From: Microbacterium salitolerans
GTDB taxonomy: Bacteria > Actinomycetota > Actinomycetes > Actinomycetales > Microbacteriaceae
Assembly (NCBI RefSeq): GCF_019720895.1
Contig: NZ_JAHKSH010000006.1
Location: forward strand, 186,001 to 250,000
DNA length: 64,000 nt
Direction of reading: 5' to 3'
How positions within the stretch are numbered: the first letter of the stretch is position 1; every line of letters starts with the position of its first letter. The notes under the pieces were generated by a model. The model ran no database searches. It was given only the letters and a program-made list of their open reading frames with translations, and was not told the origin of the DNA. The translations under genes and the position numbers were made by a program. Below, one piece after another: positions 9,401 to 15,658 of the stretch.

Positions 9401-9777
9401 ATGTTCCAGAGGAAGTGATAGCCGTCGAGCGAGACCTCCGAGGCGCGCACCTCCGCAGTGATCGTCGCCGAGGTCGCCCCCTCGAGGATCCCCTCGGGCA
9501 GCCGCACCCAGGTGCCGTCGCCGTCCTTCGGGCCGCCGCGGAGCGTGAGCGCGGTTCCGGTCCAGTCGTCTGCTGTGACGTTCTCGACGATCGCGTCGCC
9601 GACGTCGCCCTCTGCCTGATTCGCCACCGTCGCGCCGCCGTCGGCGTCGAACAGGTACTCCGCGACGATGCCATCGGACGTCGACGCGCCCGCGGGCGTC
9701 GCCACCAGGGCCGTCACCGCCATCCCCATCGCCGCTCCGACCGCCAAGAACGGTCTCGTGCCTCGTGATCTCGCCAC
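6418..9777 (-). CDS. Secreted multidomain tandem GH43-type glycosidase
   Basis: Large extracellular glycoside hydrolase (1,119 aa). Order: Sec signal (ending near ASA, residue 32); a LamG/concanavalin-like domain (about 35-245); an Ig-like module (about 255-340) with the GGAVTWASSEPDIV pattern; a first five-bladed GH43-like region (about 440-620; SLVDPHILHEPDGGFGIVATR, GVNDPSAMYD); a short Ig-like linker; and a second GH43-like region (about 710-1,060; ADPSIYPFDWNGEQIFLMIATED, CFWAPEFHVIGGRLSILFMPC). The tail is a run of Pro-Gly-His repeats with no membrane anchor, so the protein is probably released or loosely wall-bound. Such enzymes attack arabinan or arabinoxylan; the exact activity cannot be read here. 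The start is GTG with GGAG upstream. It is monocistronic under the palindrome shared with the YtfQ-like transporter. Confidence 0.85.
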   Translation of the reverse strand: MARSRGTRPFLAVGAAMGMAVTALVATPAGASTSDGIVAEYLFDADGGATVANQAEGDVGDAIVENVTADDWTGTALTLRGGPKDGDGTWVRLPEGILEGATSATITAEVRASEVSLDGYHFLWNIGNASSETEYLFSSLNCGSGRAPLIGIKSGGAETLVQADGCDVVADQWVSVTSVIDGDTGTASLYLDGELAASGDVPHVPADIADQSLNAIARAPWPDPLFEGAISSFRVFDRALAADEVATIADGDAQLNAEANQQVADDIIGGLGLSDITTDTHIDLPTAGGAVTWASSEPDIVGADGTVAPRTQQDGAATVTLTAQTAHRGMTASQEIVVTVEPSDATPEELAEARAARYVVDPVVASGASLPAAPDGLEVAVTGVSGDDVRLESGSVVSTSDEAAEAEIGVEITDVATGIVIPLTFAVTVLPTGGSEELLAYHRTPTTDQEANNADVALSTHLALGRGESWAPLNENYGIFFAKTSETPGERGTTSDIIRSLVDPHILHEPDGGFGIVATRVARGGGSDGTESSSLLYARSADLLSYDEIGVVGLGVTSGVNDPSAMYDTARERYVVSWTSDAGIDMVTTFADLADPSTRGPVTRGNAPALAGAGEAPGVDDYASGNAVVVTPAVAEALEVRFGRIANTSAAPFAPIEIAEDGEFDASALPGELSLGYDDGSTGSLSVDWDASAVDTQTPGTYEVTGSARQAEYATPFADERADPSIYPFDWNGEQIFLMIATEDLHMNPIDPAVPGGPHMPIRVGESIEELSDEAIAEGRNAEIDLLNTGDVDAYGEVMTGCFWAPEFHVIGGRLSILFMPCYDGDSGAPDMWTGRASIIQLEQDADGNDLDPRDPANWTTTEHVMRADGETDLNALDGISLDMTHFEDSGTHYYVWQMLGSLFLAEMDPADPTRITTEPTRILAPEYAWDNVIAEGANVLVRDGTLHMIYSGSSVGDTYTTGLATAPAGEGADLADPATWTRLNYPLQKSGPYEGEWQLGTGHGMWSQDEDGNDLYVFHARTDHNGLSGRDTFVRRVHWASDGLPVFDMEREEELAEEFRAPTIEVIVQPGSSENPPPGHGGTPPGQGGTPPGHGTPPGHGTPPGHEKRLDRAPLPEA

Positions 9778-9821
9778 TGTGAACTCTCCTTCGAGCTCGG
9801 TCGGCTGCGTCGCCCCACCCG

Positions 9822-9852
9822 TTTGTTACCGGGAACATTTAGCGGGAGGCTA
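9822..9852 (-). promoter_or_regulatory. Promoter and operator of the GH43 gene
   Basis: TTTGTTACCGGGAACATT (9822-9839) matches 16 of 18 bases of the palindrome at 3718-3735. On the minus strand TAGCCT (9847-9852), an 18-nt spacer and TAACAA (9823-9828) repeat the layout of the transporter promoter, including the overlap of the -10 with the operator. It lies about 45 nt upstream of the GTG start. Confidence 0.75.
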
Positions 9853-9919
9853 GCGGCGCCGCGCGACGGGCGTCAAGGCCGCGCGGCCGCAGATGACGGC
9901 CCATGGGGGACCGAGCCCG

Positions 9920-9940
9920 TCACAAACCGAAACCTTGTGA
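9920..9940. promoter_or_regulatory. TCACAA-N9-TTGTGA inverted repeat
   Basis: Two perfect 6-bp arms, 9920-9925 and 9935-9940, with 9 nt between. It sits in the divergent region between the GH43 gene and the leader peptide/winged-helix gene, 20 nt upstream of a TTGACA box at 9960. The shape suits a dimeric regulator. Which protein binds is unknown. Confidence 0.45.
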
Positions 9941-9959
9941 CGTCATGGCACGACACGGA

Positions 9960-9989
9960 TTGACACGCCCGGATATCCGCCGTCACAAT
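9960..9989 (+). promoter_or_regulatory. Promoter of the Cys-rich leader peptide
   Basis: A perfect -35 TTGACA (9960-9965), 18-nt spacer, and CACAAT (9984-9989) as -10. The expected start of transcription, about 7-8 nt downstream, falls on the ATG at 9997, so the transcript would be leaderless. Confidence 0.6.
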
Positions 9990-9996
9990 TGCCGAC

Positions 9997-10098
9997 ATGA
10001 CTGACGACTCGCGAATTCTGTCCGCCCGGGAGGCGAACGGAGTCACCGGCATCATGATGCCGGGTCGCGTCGTCATGTGCTGTCGAATGTGTCGCTGA
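9997..10098 (+). CDS. Putative Cys-rich leader peptide (33 aa)
   Basis: A 33-codon open frame beginning at the predicted transcription start and ending in MCCRMCR, with three Cys and three Arg in the last six residues. There is no ribosome site, in keeping with leaderless translation. Polycysteine leaderless upstream frames are known in mycobacteria as cysteine-responsive attenuators of the genes behind them. Here the gene behind, 150 nt downstream, encodes a winged-helix protein. The stretch between holds several BamHI-type palindromes, including a 16-bp one at 10214-10229, which could fold. Too short for homology to help; judged on promoter position and Cys clustering. Confidence 0.5.
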   Translation: MTDDSRILSAREANGVTGIMMPGRVVMCCRMCR

Positions 10099-10248
10099 CG
10101 TCCTCCCAGCCACACACCGTCACGGATCCTGCCGCTGCTAAACGCACGCCGCGGATCCGCGCGCTGAGCCCTCCGCTCGCGCCTCGCGCACTCGCGCACT
10201 CTCGACAGCTTCACGGATCCGCGGATCCGCTCATCAGAAGGACCCCTC

Positions 10249-11016
10249 ATGACCACGCTCGCCACGCGCCCCGCAACCGCCCGCTCGAACCACCTGCGCC
10301 CGGTACCCTCGCTTCAGGAGCAGCGCGAACAGCGCGCCGCGCACCCATCGAACCGTCGCCACGTGAACACCTCACCTGATACCCCCTCCGCCGACCGCCC
10401 CGCAGGCGGCGTGCCCGCGGGCACCGAGCCGCGCGGCTTCGCGCTGTACGTCGGGTTGGACGAGGCCGCCGCGGCCGCCGACGGCGTGAGCCTCAACGTC
10501 CTCGTCGACGCGCTGCGCCGCACGATCGCCGACATCTCGCCTCACGCCGAGACCTATGCCACCGTCGCCCTCGCGCCGCAGCAGGCCGGCGGTCGTGACA
10601 TCGACGTCGTGCGCCTCGCTCTCAAGGAGCCGGCCGCCGTCGCCCGCGCGAAGTCCGAGAAGCCCGCGCCCGACACGAACACGGGCGTCGTGGTCGACAT
10701 CTCGCGCAAGCGCGTCATCATCGACGGCGAGAACGCGGCCCTCACGTACAAGGAGTTCGAGCTGCTGCAGTATCTCGTGCTCCGCGAGGGCCGCACGATC
10801 GAGCGCGCCGAGCTCGTGGGATCCCTCTGGCAGGCCGATGATGACGGCGCTCCCGGCGAGCGCACGATCGACGTCCACGTGCGCCGCCTGCGCGCGAAGC
10901 TCGGCCGCTTCGAGGACATCGTGCGCACCGTGCGCGGCATCGGCTACCGCTTCGACCGCCACGCCGACGTCACGATCCGCTACGGCACCGGCGCCCCCTC
11001 CCCCGACCGCTTCTGA
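10249..11016 (+). CDS. Winged-helix DNA-binding protein without receiver domain
   Basis: A 255-aa protein whose C-terminal third (about 140-245) is an OmpR/PhoB-type winged helix: LTYKEFELLQYLVLREGRTIERAELVGSLW, then ERTIDVHVRRLRAKLG and the C-terminal hairpin IVRTVRGIGYRF. The first 60 residues are Pro/Arg/Ala-rich and look disordered. The middle segment (about 65-130) is small and shows no phosphoacceptor Asp or other receiver signature. It therefore probably acts without a histidine kinase, or senses something through the middle domain. The ATG follows AGAAGGA. A strong hairpin follows the gene. The Cys-rich leader peptide upstream suggests control by amino-acid or sulfur state, which is inference. 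Confidence 0.8.
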   Translation: MTTLATRPATARSNHLRPVPSLQEQREQRAAHPSNRRHVNTSPDTPSADRPAGGVPAGTEPRGFALYVGLDEAAAAADGVSLNVLVDALRRTIADISPHAETYATVALAPQQAGGRDIDVVRLALKEPAAVARAKSEKPAPDTNTGVVVDISRKRVIIDGENAALTYKEFELLQYLVLREGRTIERAELVGSLWQADDDGAPGERTIDVHVRRLRAKLGRFEDIVRTVRGIGYRFDRHADVTIRYGTGAPSPDRF

Positions 11017-11104
11017 CGCGGCGCGGCCCCGCGCCGCGGACACGGCGGGCGCCCGCCACCCATGCCGCGTCGCGCAGGCCCGGTGAGCGCACCGACGCAG
11101 TCCG

Positions 11105-11155
11105 TGTCCCAGGACACGCCGTCACGCACGCTTCGTGACGGCGTGTCGTGGGACA
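11105..11155 (+). terminator. Long hairpin after the winged-helix gene
   Basis: Arms 11105-11126 and 11134-11155 pair at 21 of 22 positions around a 7-nt loop. It lies 88 nt past the stop codon and 51 nt before the next gene, with no T-run. It is best read as a terminator, although its length and near-perfect symmetry are unusual. Confidence 0.6.
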
Positions 11156-11206
11156 TGCAGGGTGCCCCGCACCACGTTTGTCAGGGGTTCGGCATAGCGT
11201 GCTCGC

Positions 11207-12145
11207 ATGACGATCACCGCGCCGCACGACGCGCGGCCCGCCGACGGCGTGCCGCTGCAGATGGTGCATCGTCCGCGCGCACCGCTCGACCTGCACGCGA
11301 CGGTCGCGGGGCTGCAGCGCGGGCCGGGCGACCCCACCCAGCAGCGCGCGGGCGGTGTCATCTGGCGCGCCACCCGCACGCCGGCGGGGGTGGCCACCGT
11401 AGCTCTGCGGCAGCAGGCGGACGGATCCGTCCGGGCGGCCGCCTGGGGCGACGGCCGTGAGTGGGCGCTCGCCCAGGTGCCCGCGCTCTGCGGTGCGCTC
11501 GACGATGCGTCGGGCTTCGATGCGTCGCGACATCCGCTCATCGACGCCGCGCACCGACGACACCCCGGCATGCGCCTCGCGCGCACCGACCAGGTCTTCG
11601 ACGCGTTCGCGCAGGCGGTCATCGAGCAGAAGGTCACGCTGCGGCAGGCGTTCGGCGCCTGGCGACGCCTCGTCACCTGGTGCGGCGAAGGCGCCCCGGG
11701 CCCGACTCCGCGCCCGATGTTCGCCCCGCCGGCGCCGCCCACGTGGCACCGGATCCCGTCGTGGACATGGCATCGCGCGGGTCTCGAGCCACCCCAGGCC
11801 CAGACGCTCACCCGCGCGGCCGCGCGCCCGGATGCGGTCGACCGCGCGGCGCGCGCCGACGGCGCCGCGCTCACCGCCCTGCCGGGCGTCGGCGCCTGGA
11901 CGACGGCCGAGACGCGGATCCGCGCCCTCGGCGATCCGGATGCCGTCAGCGTCGGCGACTTCCACCTCGCGCACCACGTCGGCTACGCGCTCACGGGGAC
12001 CCGTACAGATGATGCCGGCATGCTCGAGCTGCTCGAACCGTGGCATGGGCACCGGCAGCGCGTGATCCGCCTCATCTACGCCGCGGGCGCGGTCGAGCCG
12101 CGCCGCGCCCCGCGCCTGCACATCGAGGACCACCGCGACCGCTGA
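11207..12145 (+). CDS. DNA-3-methyladenine glycosylase, AlkA-like (HhH-GPD)
   Basis: Base-excision repair enzyme (312 aa) expected to remove alkylated bases such as 3-methyladenine. The C-terminal half carries the helix-hairpin-helix (LPGVGAW, residues 225-231) followed by the Gly/Pro-rich loop and the catalytic Asp in VGDFHL (Asp251). An upstream conserved block (QVFDAFAQAVIEQKVTL) is typical of the family. No Cys cluster for an iron-sulfur centre follows, which fits AlkA rather than endonuclease III. No ribosome site precedes the ATG; a TAGCGT box ends 6 nt upstream, so the mRNA may be leaderless. It stands alone between a hairpin and the next small gene. Confidence 0.85.
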   Translation: MTITAPHDARPADGVPLQMVHRPRAPLDLHATVAGLQRGPGDPTQQRAGGVIWRATRTPAGVATVALRQQADGSVRAAAWGDGREWALAQVPALCGALDDASGFDASRHPLIDAAHRRHPGMRLARTDQVFDAFAQAVIEQKVTLRQAFGAWRRLVTWCGEGAPGPTPRPMFAPPAPPTWHRIPSWTWHRAGLEPPQAQTLTRAAARPDAVDRAARADGAALTALPGVGAWTTAETRIRALGDPDAVSVGDFHLAHHVGYALTGTRTDDAGMLELLEPWHGHRQRVIRLIYAAGAVEPRRAPRLHIEDHRDR

Positions 12146-12243
12146 CGCGACGCACCACGCCCATACGGTCGTCCTGCGCACGCATCCTCGCCCCGTCTCG
12201 AGATCCCCCTCGCGCATGGCTCGATTCGCGACACAATGGATCC

Positions 12244-12444
12244 ATGTCGCGCCGCTTCCGCTCCTTCCTCATCGCCATCGGCCTGATCATCGTCGCCGCG
12301 CTCATCGGCGGCGTGCTCGGCAACGTATGGCTGGGGCTCGTCCTGGGCGTGCTCATCGGCATCGGCGTGCTCATGGCGTTCGAGTCCAAGCGCGGCGGCA
12401 ACCAGGGGATCTACGACCGAGACGACGACGGCACGGAGCTGTAG
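12244..12444 (+). CDS. Small hydrophobic membrane protein (66 aa)
   Basis: Begins at ATG 12244 (MSRRFRSF), has one long hydrophobic stretch (residues about 8-45) that could span the membrane once or form a hairpin, and ends in an acidic tail (YDRDDDGTEL). I do not recognise the family. CACAAT (12232-12237) ends 6 nt before the ATG and no ribosome site is present, so translation is probably leaderless. The longer frame to 12040 runs over the glycosylase gene and is unlikely. Function unknown. Confidence 0.6.
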   Translation: MSRRFRSFLIAIGLIIVAALIGGVLGNVWLGLVLGVLIGIGVLMAFESKRGGNQGIYDRDDDGTEL

Positions 12445-12782
12445 CGCCGCCCGTCAGGCCCCACTGAGCCCCGCTTTCATCGGTCTCGCAGGAGACCCAA
12501 AGGAACGCATCGTTACCGGTTCGTTACCAAACGTTCTGACACCCTCGCGATCCGCGCCAGCATGCCGATCGCGTGGGTCACGACCTCTCTCCCAGGTTCA
12601 CCCCCTGTTCACCGCGCCTCGAGGCCCCTTTCGGGCCCGAACCTGGTGATCTCTTCGGGGCCGTCCAGATTCGCATCGCAGAGTCGGTGACCGGCGCTTC
12701 CGCTGACATCCGATCAGCGAATCCCCCGCGCCTCCCGCAGATACCCGGCTGCGTACCCCGAGAGAGATGGACCGACTTCCGC
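12445..12782 (+). other. Long structured leader before the transglycosylase gene
   Basis: These 338 nt contain no convincing gene. They hold a direct repeat CGTTACC (12511 and 12522) and, between 12590 and 12655, an 8-bp stem CCAGGTTC/GAACCTGG enclosing a GGCCC-TTTC-GGGCC hairpin. Long leaders before cell-wall hydrolases in actinobacteria are often c-di-AMP riboswitches, but I could not align the conserved core of that RNA here, so the leader is left unassigned. Confidence 0.4.
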
Positions 12783-13652
12783 ATGACCTCTGACGAGACT
12801 CCCCAGCTCACGCCGTTCCCGCGTCCCGGCTACGTGATCGAGATGCGCCAGAAGCGCGACAAGCGTCGCAGACTCGTGTCGATCGGATCCGCCCTCGCAC
12901 TCGGCGTCGTGGCGGTCGGCTCCGGAGCCGCCGCCGCGACCGTCGAGGACCTCCCGGCCCGCGACAGCGCCCAGGTGCAGCTGGCCAGCGGCGAGACGGC
13001 CGAGTCGGCCGCCGCGACGCTCGACGACGCGAAGAATCTCCTGAAGCGCGCGAAGGACAAGGTCGACACGACCGAGCTCACCGGCTACGTCGACTACCTC
13101 GAGGACTACGAGGCCATGCCCGCCGCCGTCGCGACCGGCGTGACGGCCGACGCCGGCAAGGAGATCGACGAGCTCACGGTCGAAGTGACCGAGTACGAGC
13201 AGGAGCAGGAGCGCATCGCCGCGGAGAAGCGCAAGAAGGCCGAGGAAGCCGCAGCAGCAGCCGCGAAGAAGGCAGCGGAGAAGGCCGCCGAGGAGCAGGC
13301 GGCAGAGGAGGCGGCCGCCGCGGAGGCGCTCGCGCAGGTCAACACGGTCGACGGCGCCAAGGCCACGGCCCGCGACATGGCCGCGACCACCTACGGCTGG
13401 GGCGAGGGCGAGTTCAGCTGCCTCGACTCGCTGTGGACGAAGGAGTCGGGCTGGAACTACCAGGCCCAGAACCCGTCGAGCGGCGCCTACGGCATACCGC
13501 AGTCGCTCCCCGGCGACAAGATGTCGTCGATCGCCGGCGACTGGGCGACGAACGCGCACACGCAGATCGCCTGGGGCCTCGACTACATCTCGAGCGTGTA
13601 CGGCACTCCGTGCGCCGCGTGGGGCCACTCGCAGGCAACCGACTGGTATTGA
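12783..13652 (+). CDS. Secreted lytic transglycosylase-like protein with coiled coil
   Basis: A 289-aa exported protein. Residues 1-27 are cytoplasmic and basic, and a hydrophobic segment (about 28-50) serves as signal or anchor. A helical stalk follows, very rich in Ala/Glu/Lys (about 130-190), and forms a probable coiled coil. The last 80 residues are a transglycosylase-like fold: CLDSLWTKESGWNYQAQNPSSGAYGIPQSLPGDKM, where the Glu of TKESGWN is the expected catalytic acid and two Cys probably pair. The ATG at 12783 is preferred over a longer frame to 12573 because the signal segment then lies at the N-terminus; the ribosome site (GAGAGA) is weak. The likely role is peptidoglycan remodelling at growth or division. 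Confidence 0.85.
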   Translation: MTSDETPQLTPFPRPGYVIEMRQKRDKRRRLVSIGSALALGVVAVGSGAAAATVEDLPARDSAQVQLASGETAESAAATLDDAKNLLKRAKDKVDTTELTGYVDYLEDYEAMPAAVATGVTADAGKEIDELTVEVTEYEQEQERIAAEKRKKAEEAAAAAAKKAAEKAAEEQAAEEAAAAEALAQVNTVDGAKATARDMAATTYGWGEGEFSCLDSLWTKESGWNYQAQNPSSGAYGIPQSLPGDKMSSIAGDWATNAHTQIAWGLDYISSVYGTPCAAWGHSQATDWY

Positions 13653-13659
13653 TCCGGCC

Positions 13660-13702
13660 ACGATGAAGGGGATCCCGCTCGCCGCGGGATCCCCTTCGTC
13701 GT
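13660..13702. terminator. Bidirectional terminator between convergent genes
   Basis: A 19-bp stem (13660-13678 with 13684-13702; one G-T pair) with a 5-nt loop, lying between the converging stops at 13652 and 13715. It can serve both the transglycosylase gene and the siderophore operon. Confidence 0.85.
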
Positions 13703-13714
13703 GCCGGAAAGCGC

Positions 13715-14473
13715 TCAGGAGTAGTACAGGGCGACCGGCCTGCCGTCGATCTCGCGCACGTCGACCTCCGTCGAGTAGACGTCACGCAGCACGTCGGGGC
13801 GCATGATGTCGCGGCTCGCGGCGTCGGCGATGATCCGGCCGTCGCGCATCGCCACGATGCGGTCGCTGTACGTCGCCGCGAAGTTGATGTCGTGCAGCAC
13901 GATGACGACCTTCTTCCCGAGGTCGTCGGCGATGCGGCGGATCAGCTTCATGATCGAGGTCTGATGCCGCAGGTCGAGGTTGTTGAGCGGCTCGTCGAGC
14001 AGCACGTACTTCGTGTCCTGCGCGAGCACCATCGCGATGAACGCGCGCTGGCGCTGGCCGCCCGACAGCTCGTCGAGGAAGCGGTGTCGGAACTCGTCGA
14101 GCTCGAGGTAGCTGATCGCCTGCTCGATGCGGTCGCGGTCCTCGGCCGTCAGACGCCCCTGCGAGTGCGGGAACCGCCCGAACTCGACGAGGTCGTGCAC
14201 CGTCAGGCGCGCGGCGATGTGGTTGTCCTGGCGCAGCACCGCGATCGTCTTCGCGAGCTCGCGGCTCGGTGCGCCTCCCACCTCCATGCCGTCGATCGAG
14301 ACGGATCCGCCGTCGGGCCGGATGAGCCGGCCGACGAGCCCGAAGAGCGTCGACTTGCCCGCGCCGTTCGGCCCGATGAGCGACGTGATGCCCTCCTCGC
14401 CGAACTCGATCGACACGTCGTCGAGCACCGTGTGTCCGTTGTAGCGTTTGGTGACGCCGTCGAGCGCGATCAT
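13715..14473 (-). CDS. Siderophore ABC transporter ATPase (YclP-like)
   Basis: Cytoplasmic ATPase (252 aa) of a ferric-siderophore importer. It has Walker A GPNGAGKST (about 34-42), signature LSGGQRQR, Walker B YVLLDEPLNNLD and the switch His in VLHDINFA. The sequence fits the FecE/FepC branch, especially YclP/CeuD/FatE. It is the last gene of the operon SBP-permease-permease-ATPase, separated from the second permease by 108 nt, with AAGGAAAGGGGG ahead of the ATG. Confidence 0.92.
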   Translation of the reverse strand: MIALDGVTKRYNGHTVLDDVSIEFGEEGITSLIGPNGAGKSTLFGLVGRLIRPDGGSVSIDGMEVGGAPSRELAKTIAVLRQDNHIAARLTVHDLVEFGRFPHSQGRLTAEDRDRIEQAISYLELDEFRHRFLDELSGGQRQRAFIAMVLAQDTKYVLLDEPLNNLDLRHQTSIMKLIRRIADDLGKKVVIVLHDINFAATYSDRIVAMRDGRIIADAASRDIMRPDVLRDVYSTEVDVREIDGRPVALYYS

Positions 14474-14581
14474 CGCGCCCCCTTTCCTTGGTCGTGCGGA
14501 TCGCGTCGGACGCCTACTGCGCTCGGCGCAGCACGCCCGCTCGCGGCGTTCTCTTCGAACGACGATGCCTCCGGCATCGCC

Positions 14582-15658
14582 TCACTCCTCGGCCTTGCGA
14601 TCGGACGCCCTGCGCCGATGCTCGCGAACGGCGCCGACTCGATCCGCACTCCCGAGCACGAGGAAGAGGAAGAACAGGCCGCCCGCGAACTCGATCACGG
14701 TCGACAGCGTGCCCTCGAAGCCGAGCAGCTGCTCGACGACGAGCTGTCCACCCAGGAGGCACATGACGCCCAGCAGCACGGCGGTGGGCAGCGTCCACGC
14801 GTGCCGGAACGATCCCGCATACGAGTAGGCGAGGTTCGCGACGATGAGCCCGAAGAACAGGATCGGCCCGACGAGCGCCGTCGACGCCGCCACCATGACC
14901 GACACGACGAGGAACAGCACCATCACGACGCGGCGGTGATTCACGCCGAGGCCGACGGCCACCGGCTCACCGAGGGTCAGGACGTCGAGCGTCGTGAGCA
15001 GCGGCAGGAGGATCGCGCACCCGCCGGCGACCAGCACTGCGGTGAAGGCCAGGAGGGTCGGATCCGGCCGCGTGAGCGAGGCGAACATCGCATCGGTCAC
15101 GACCTGGAAGTCGAGTGGATCCAGCATGCGCTGCATCCACTCGGTGGCGCTGCGGAAGAACGTCCCGAGCACGATGCCGACGAGCAGCATGAGGTGGATC
15201 GAGCGACGCTTCCCCGTGAACATCCACGTGAACAGGAGCACGCTGAACCCGACCATGACGCCGACCTGGATCACCCACATCAGCAGGCTGTCGGCGCGCA
15301 GGAACGCGACGGACCCGAACGCGAACACCATCACCGTGGTGATGAGTCCGTAGAACGCGTCGAAGCCCATGATCGACGGGGTGAGGATTCGATTCTGCGT
15401 GATGGTGTGGAACACGACCGTGGACGTGCCGACCGCGACGGCGACGACGATCATCGCGAGGACCGTGATGCCGCGGATCCTCGCGGCGAACAGCAGGGAC
15501 CCGGGAATGTCGTGGAAGAGGTAGAGCGCGACGAGCGCGAGCACGACGGCGACGAGGAGACCGAGGCGCACAGCGGGACGCTCCCAGAGGGAGCGGACCT
15601 GCGCGGCCGGCCTCGTGCGCACCGGCGCCTCGTCGACGGCGGGAGCCTCAGTGAACAC
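14582..15658 (-). CDS. Siderophore ABC permease (YclO-like)
   Basis: FecCD-family membrane permease (358 aa). A charged N-terminus of about 30 residues is followed by eight or more hydrophobic spans. The conserved permease/ATPase contact region reads TLGEPVAVGLGVNHRRVVMVLFLVVSVMVA. It starts at a GTG preceded by AAGGAGG and overlaps the upstream permease by 11 nt, so the two are coupled. It pairs with the product of 15648-16676 as a heterodimer, as in YclN/YclO. Confidence 0.92.
   Translation of the reverse strand: MFTEAPAVDEAPVRTRPAAQVRSLWERPAVRLGLLVAVVLALVALYLFHDIPGSLLFAARIRGITVLAMIVVAVAVGTSTVVFHTITQNRILTPSIMGFDAFYGLITTVMVFAFGSVAFLRADSLLMWVIQVGVMVGFSVLLFTWMFTGKRRSIHLMLLVGIVLGTFFRSATEWMQRMLDPLDFQVVTDAMFASLTRPDPTLLAFTAVLVAGGCAILLPLLTTLDVLTLGEPVAVGLGVNHRRVVMVLFLVVSVMVAASTALVGPILFFGLIVANLAYSYAGSFRHAWTLPTAVLLGVMCLLGGQLVVEQLLGFEGTLSTVIEFAGGLFFLFLVLGSADRVGAVREHRRRASDRKAEE

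Noticed and set aside
6703-9768. 1,021-codon plus-strand frame opposite the GH43 gene
   Set aside because: Same cause. The minus-strand product shows coherent domains; the plus-strand product is Arg/Val/Asp-rich without any motif.
12511-12530. CGTTACCGG followed by CGTTACC, similar to the furanose operator
   Set aside because: It lacks the AACA right arm and is a direct rather than inverted repeat, so it is not counted as a third operator.
12445-12782. c-di-AMP riboswitch before the transglycosylase gene
   Set aside because: I could not find its conserved core; only generic stems are visible.
13211-13330. Ala/Lys/Glu-rich stretch taken as a low-complexity sequencing artefact
   Set aside because: It has heptad character and joins a signal segment to an intact catalytic domain, as in other secreted wall hydrolases.
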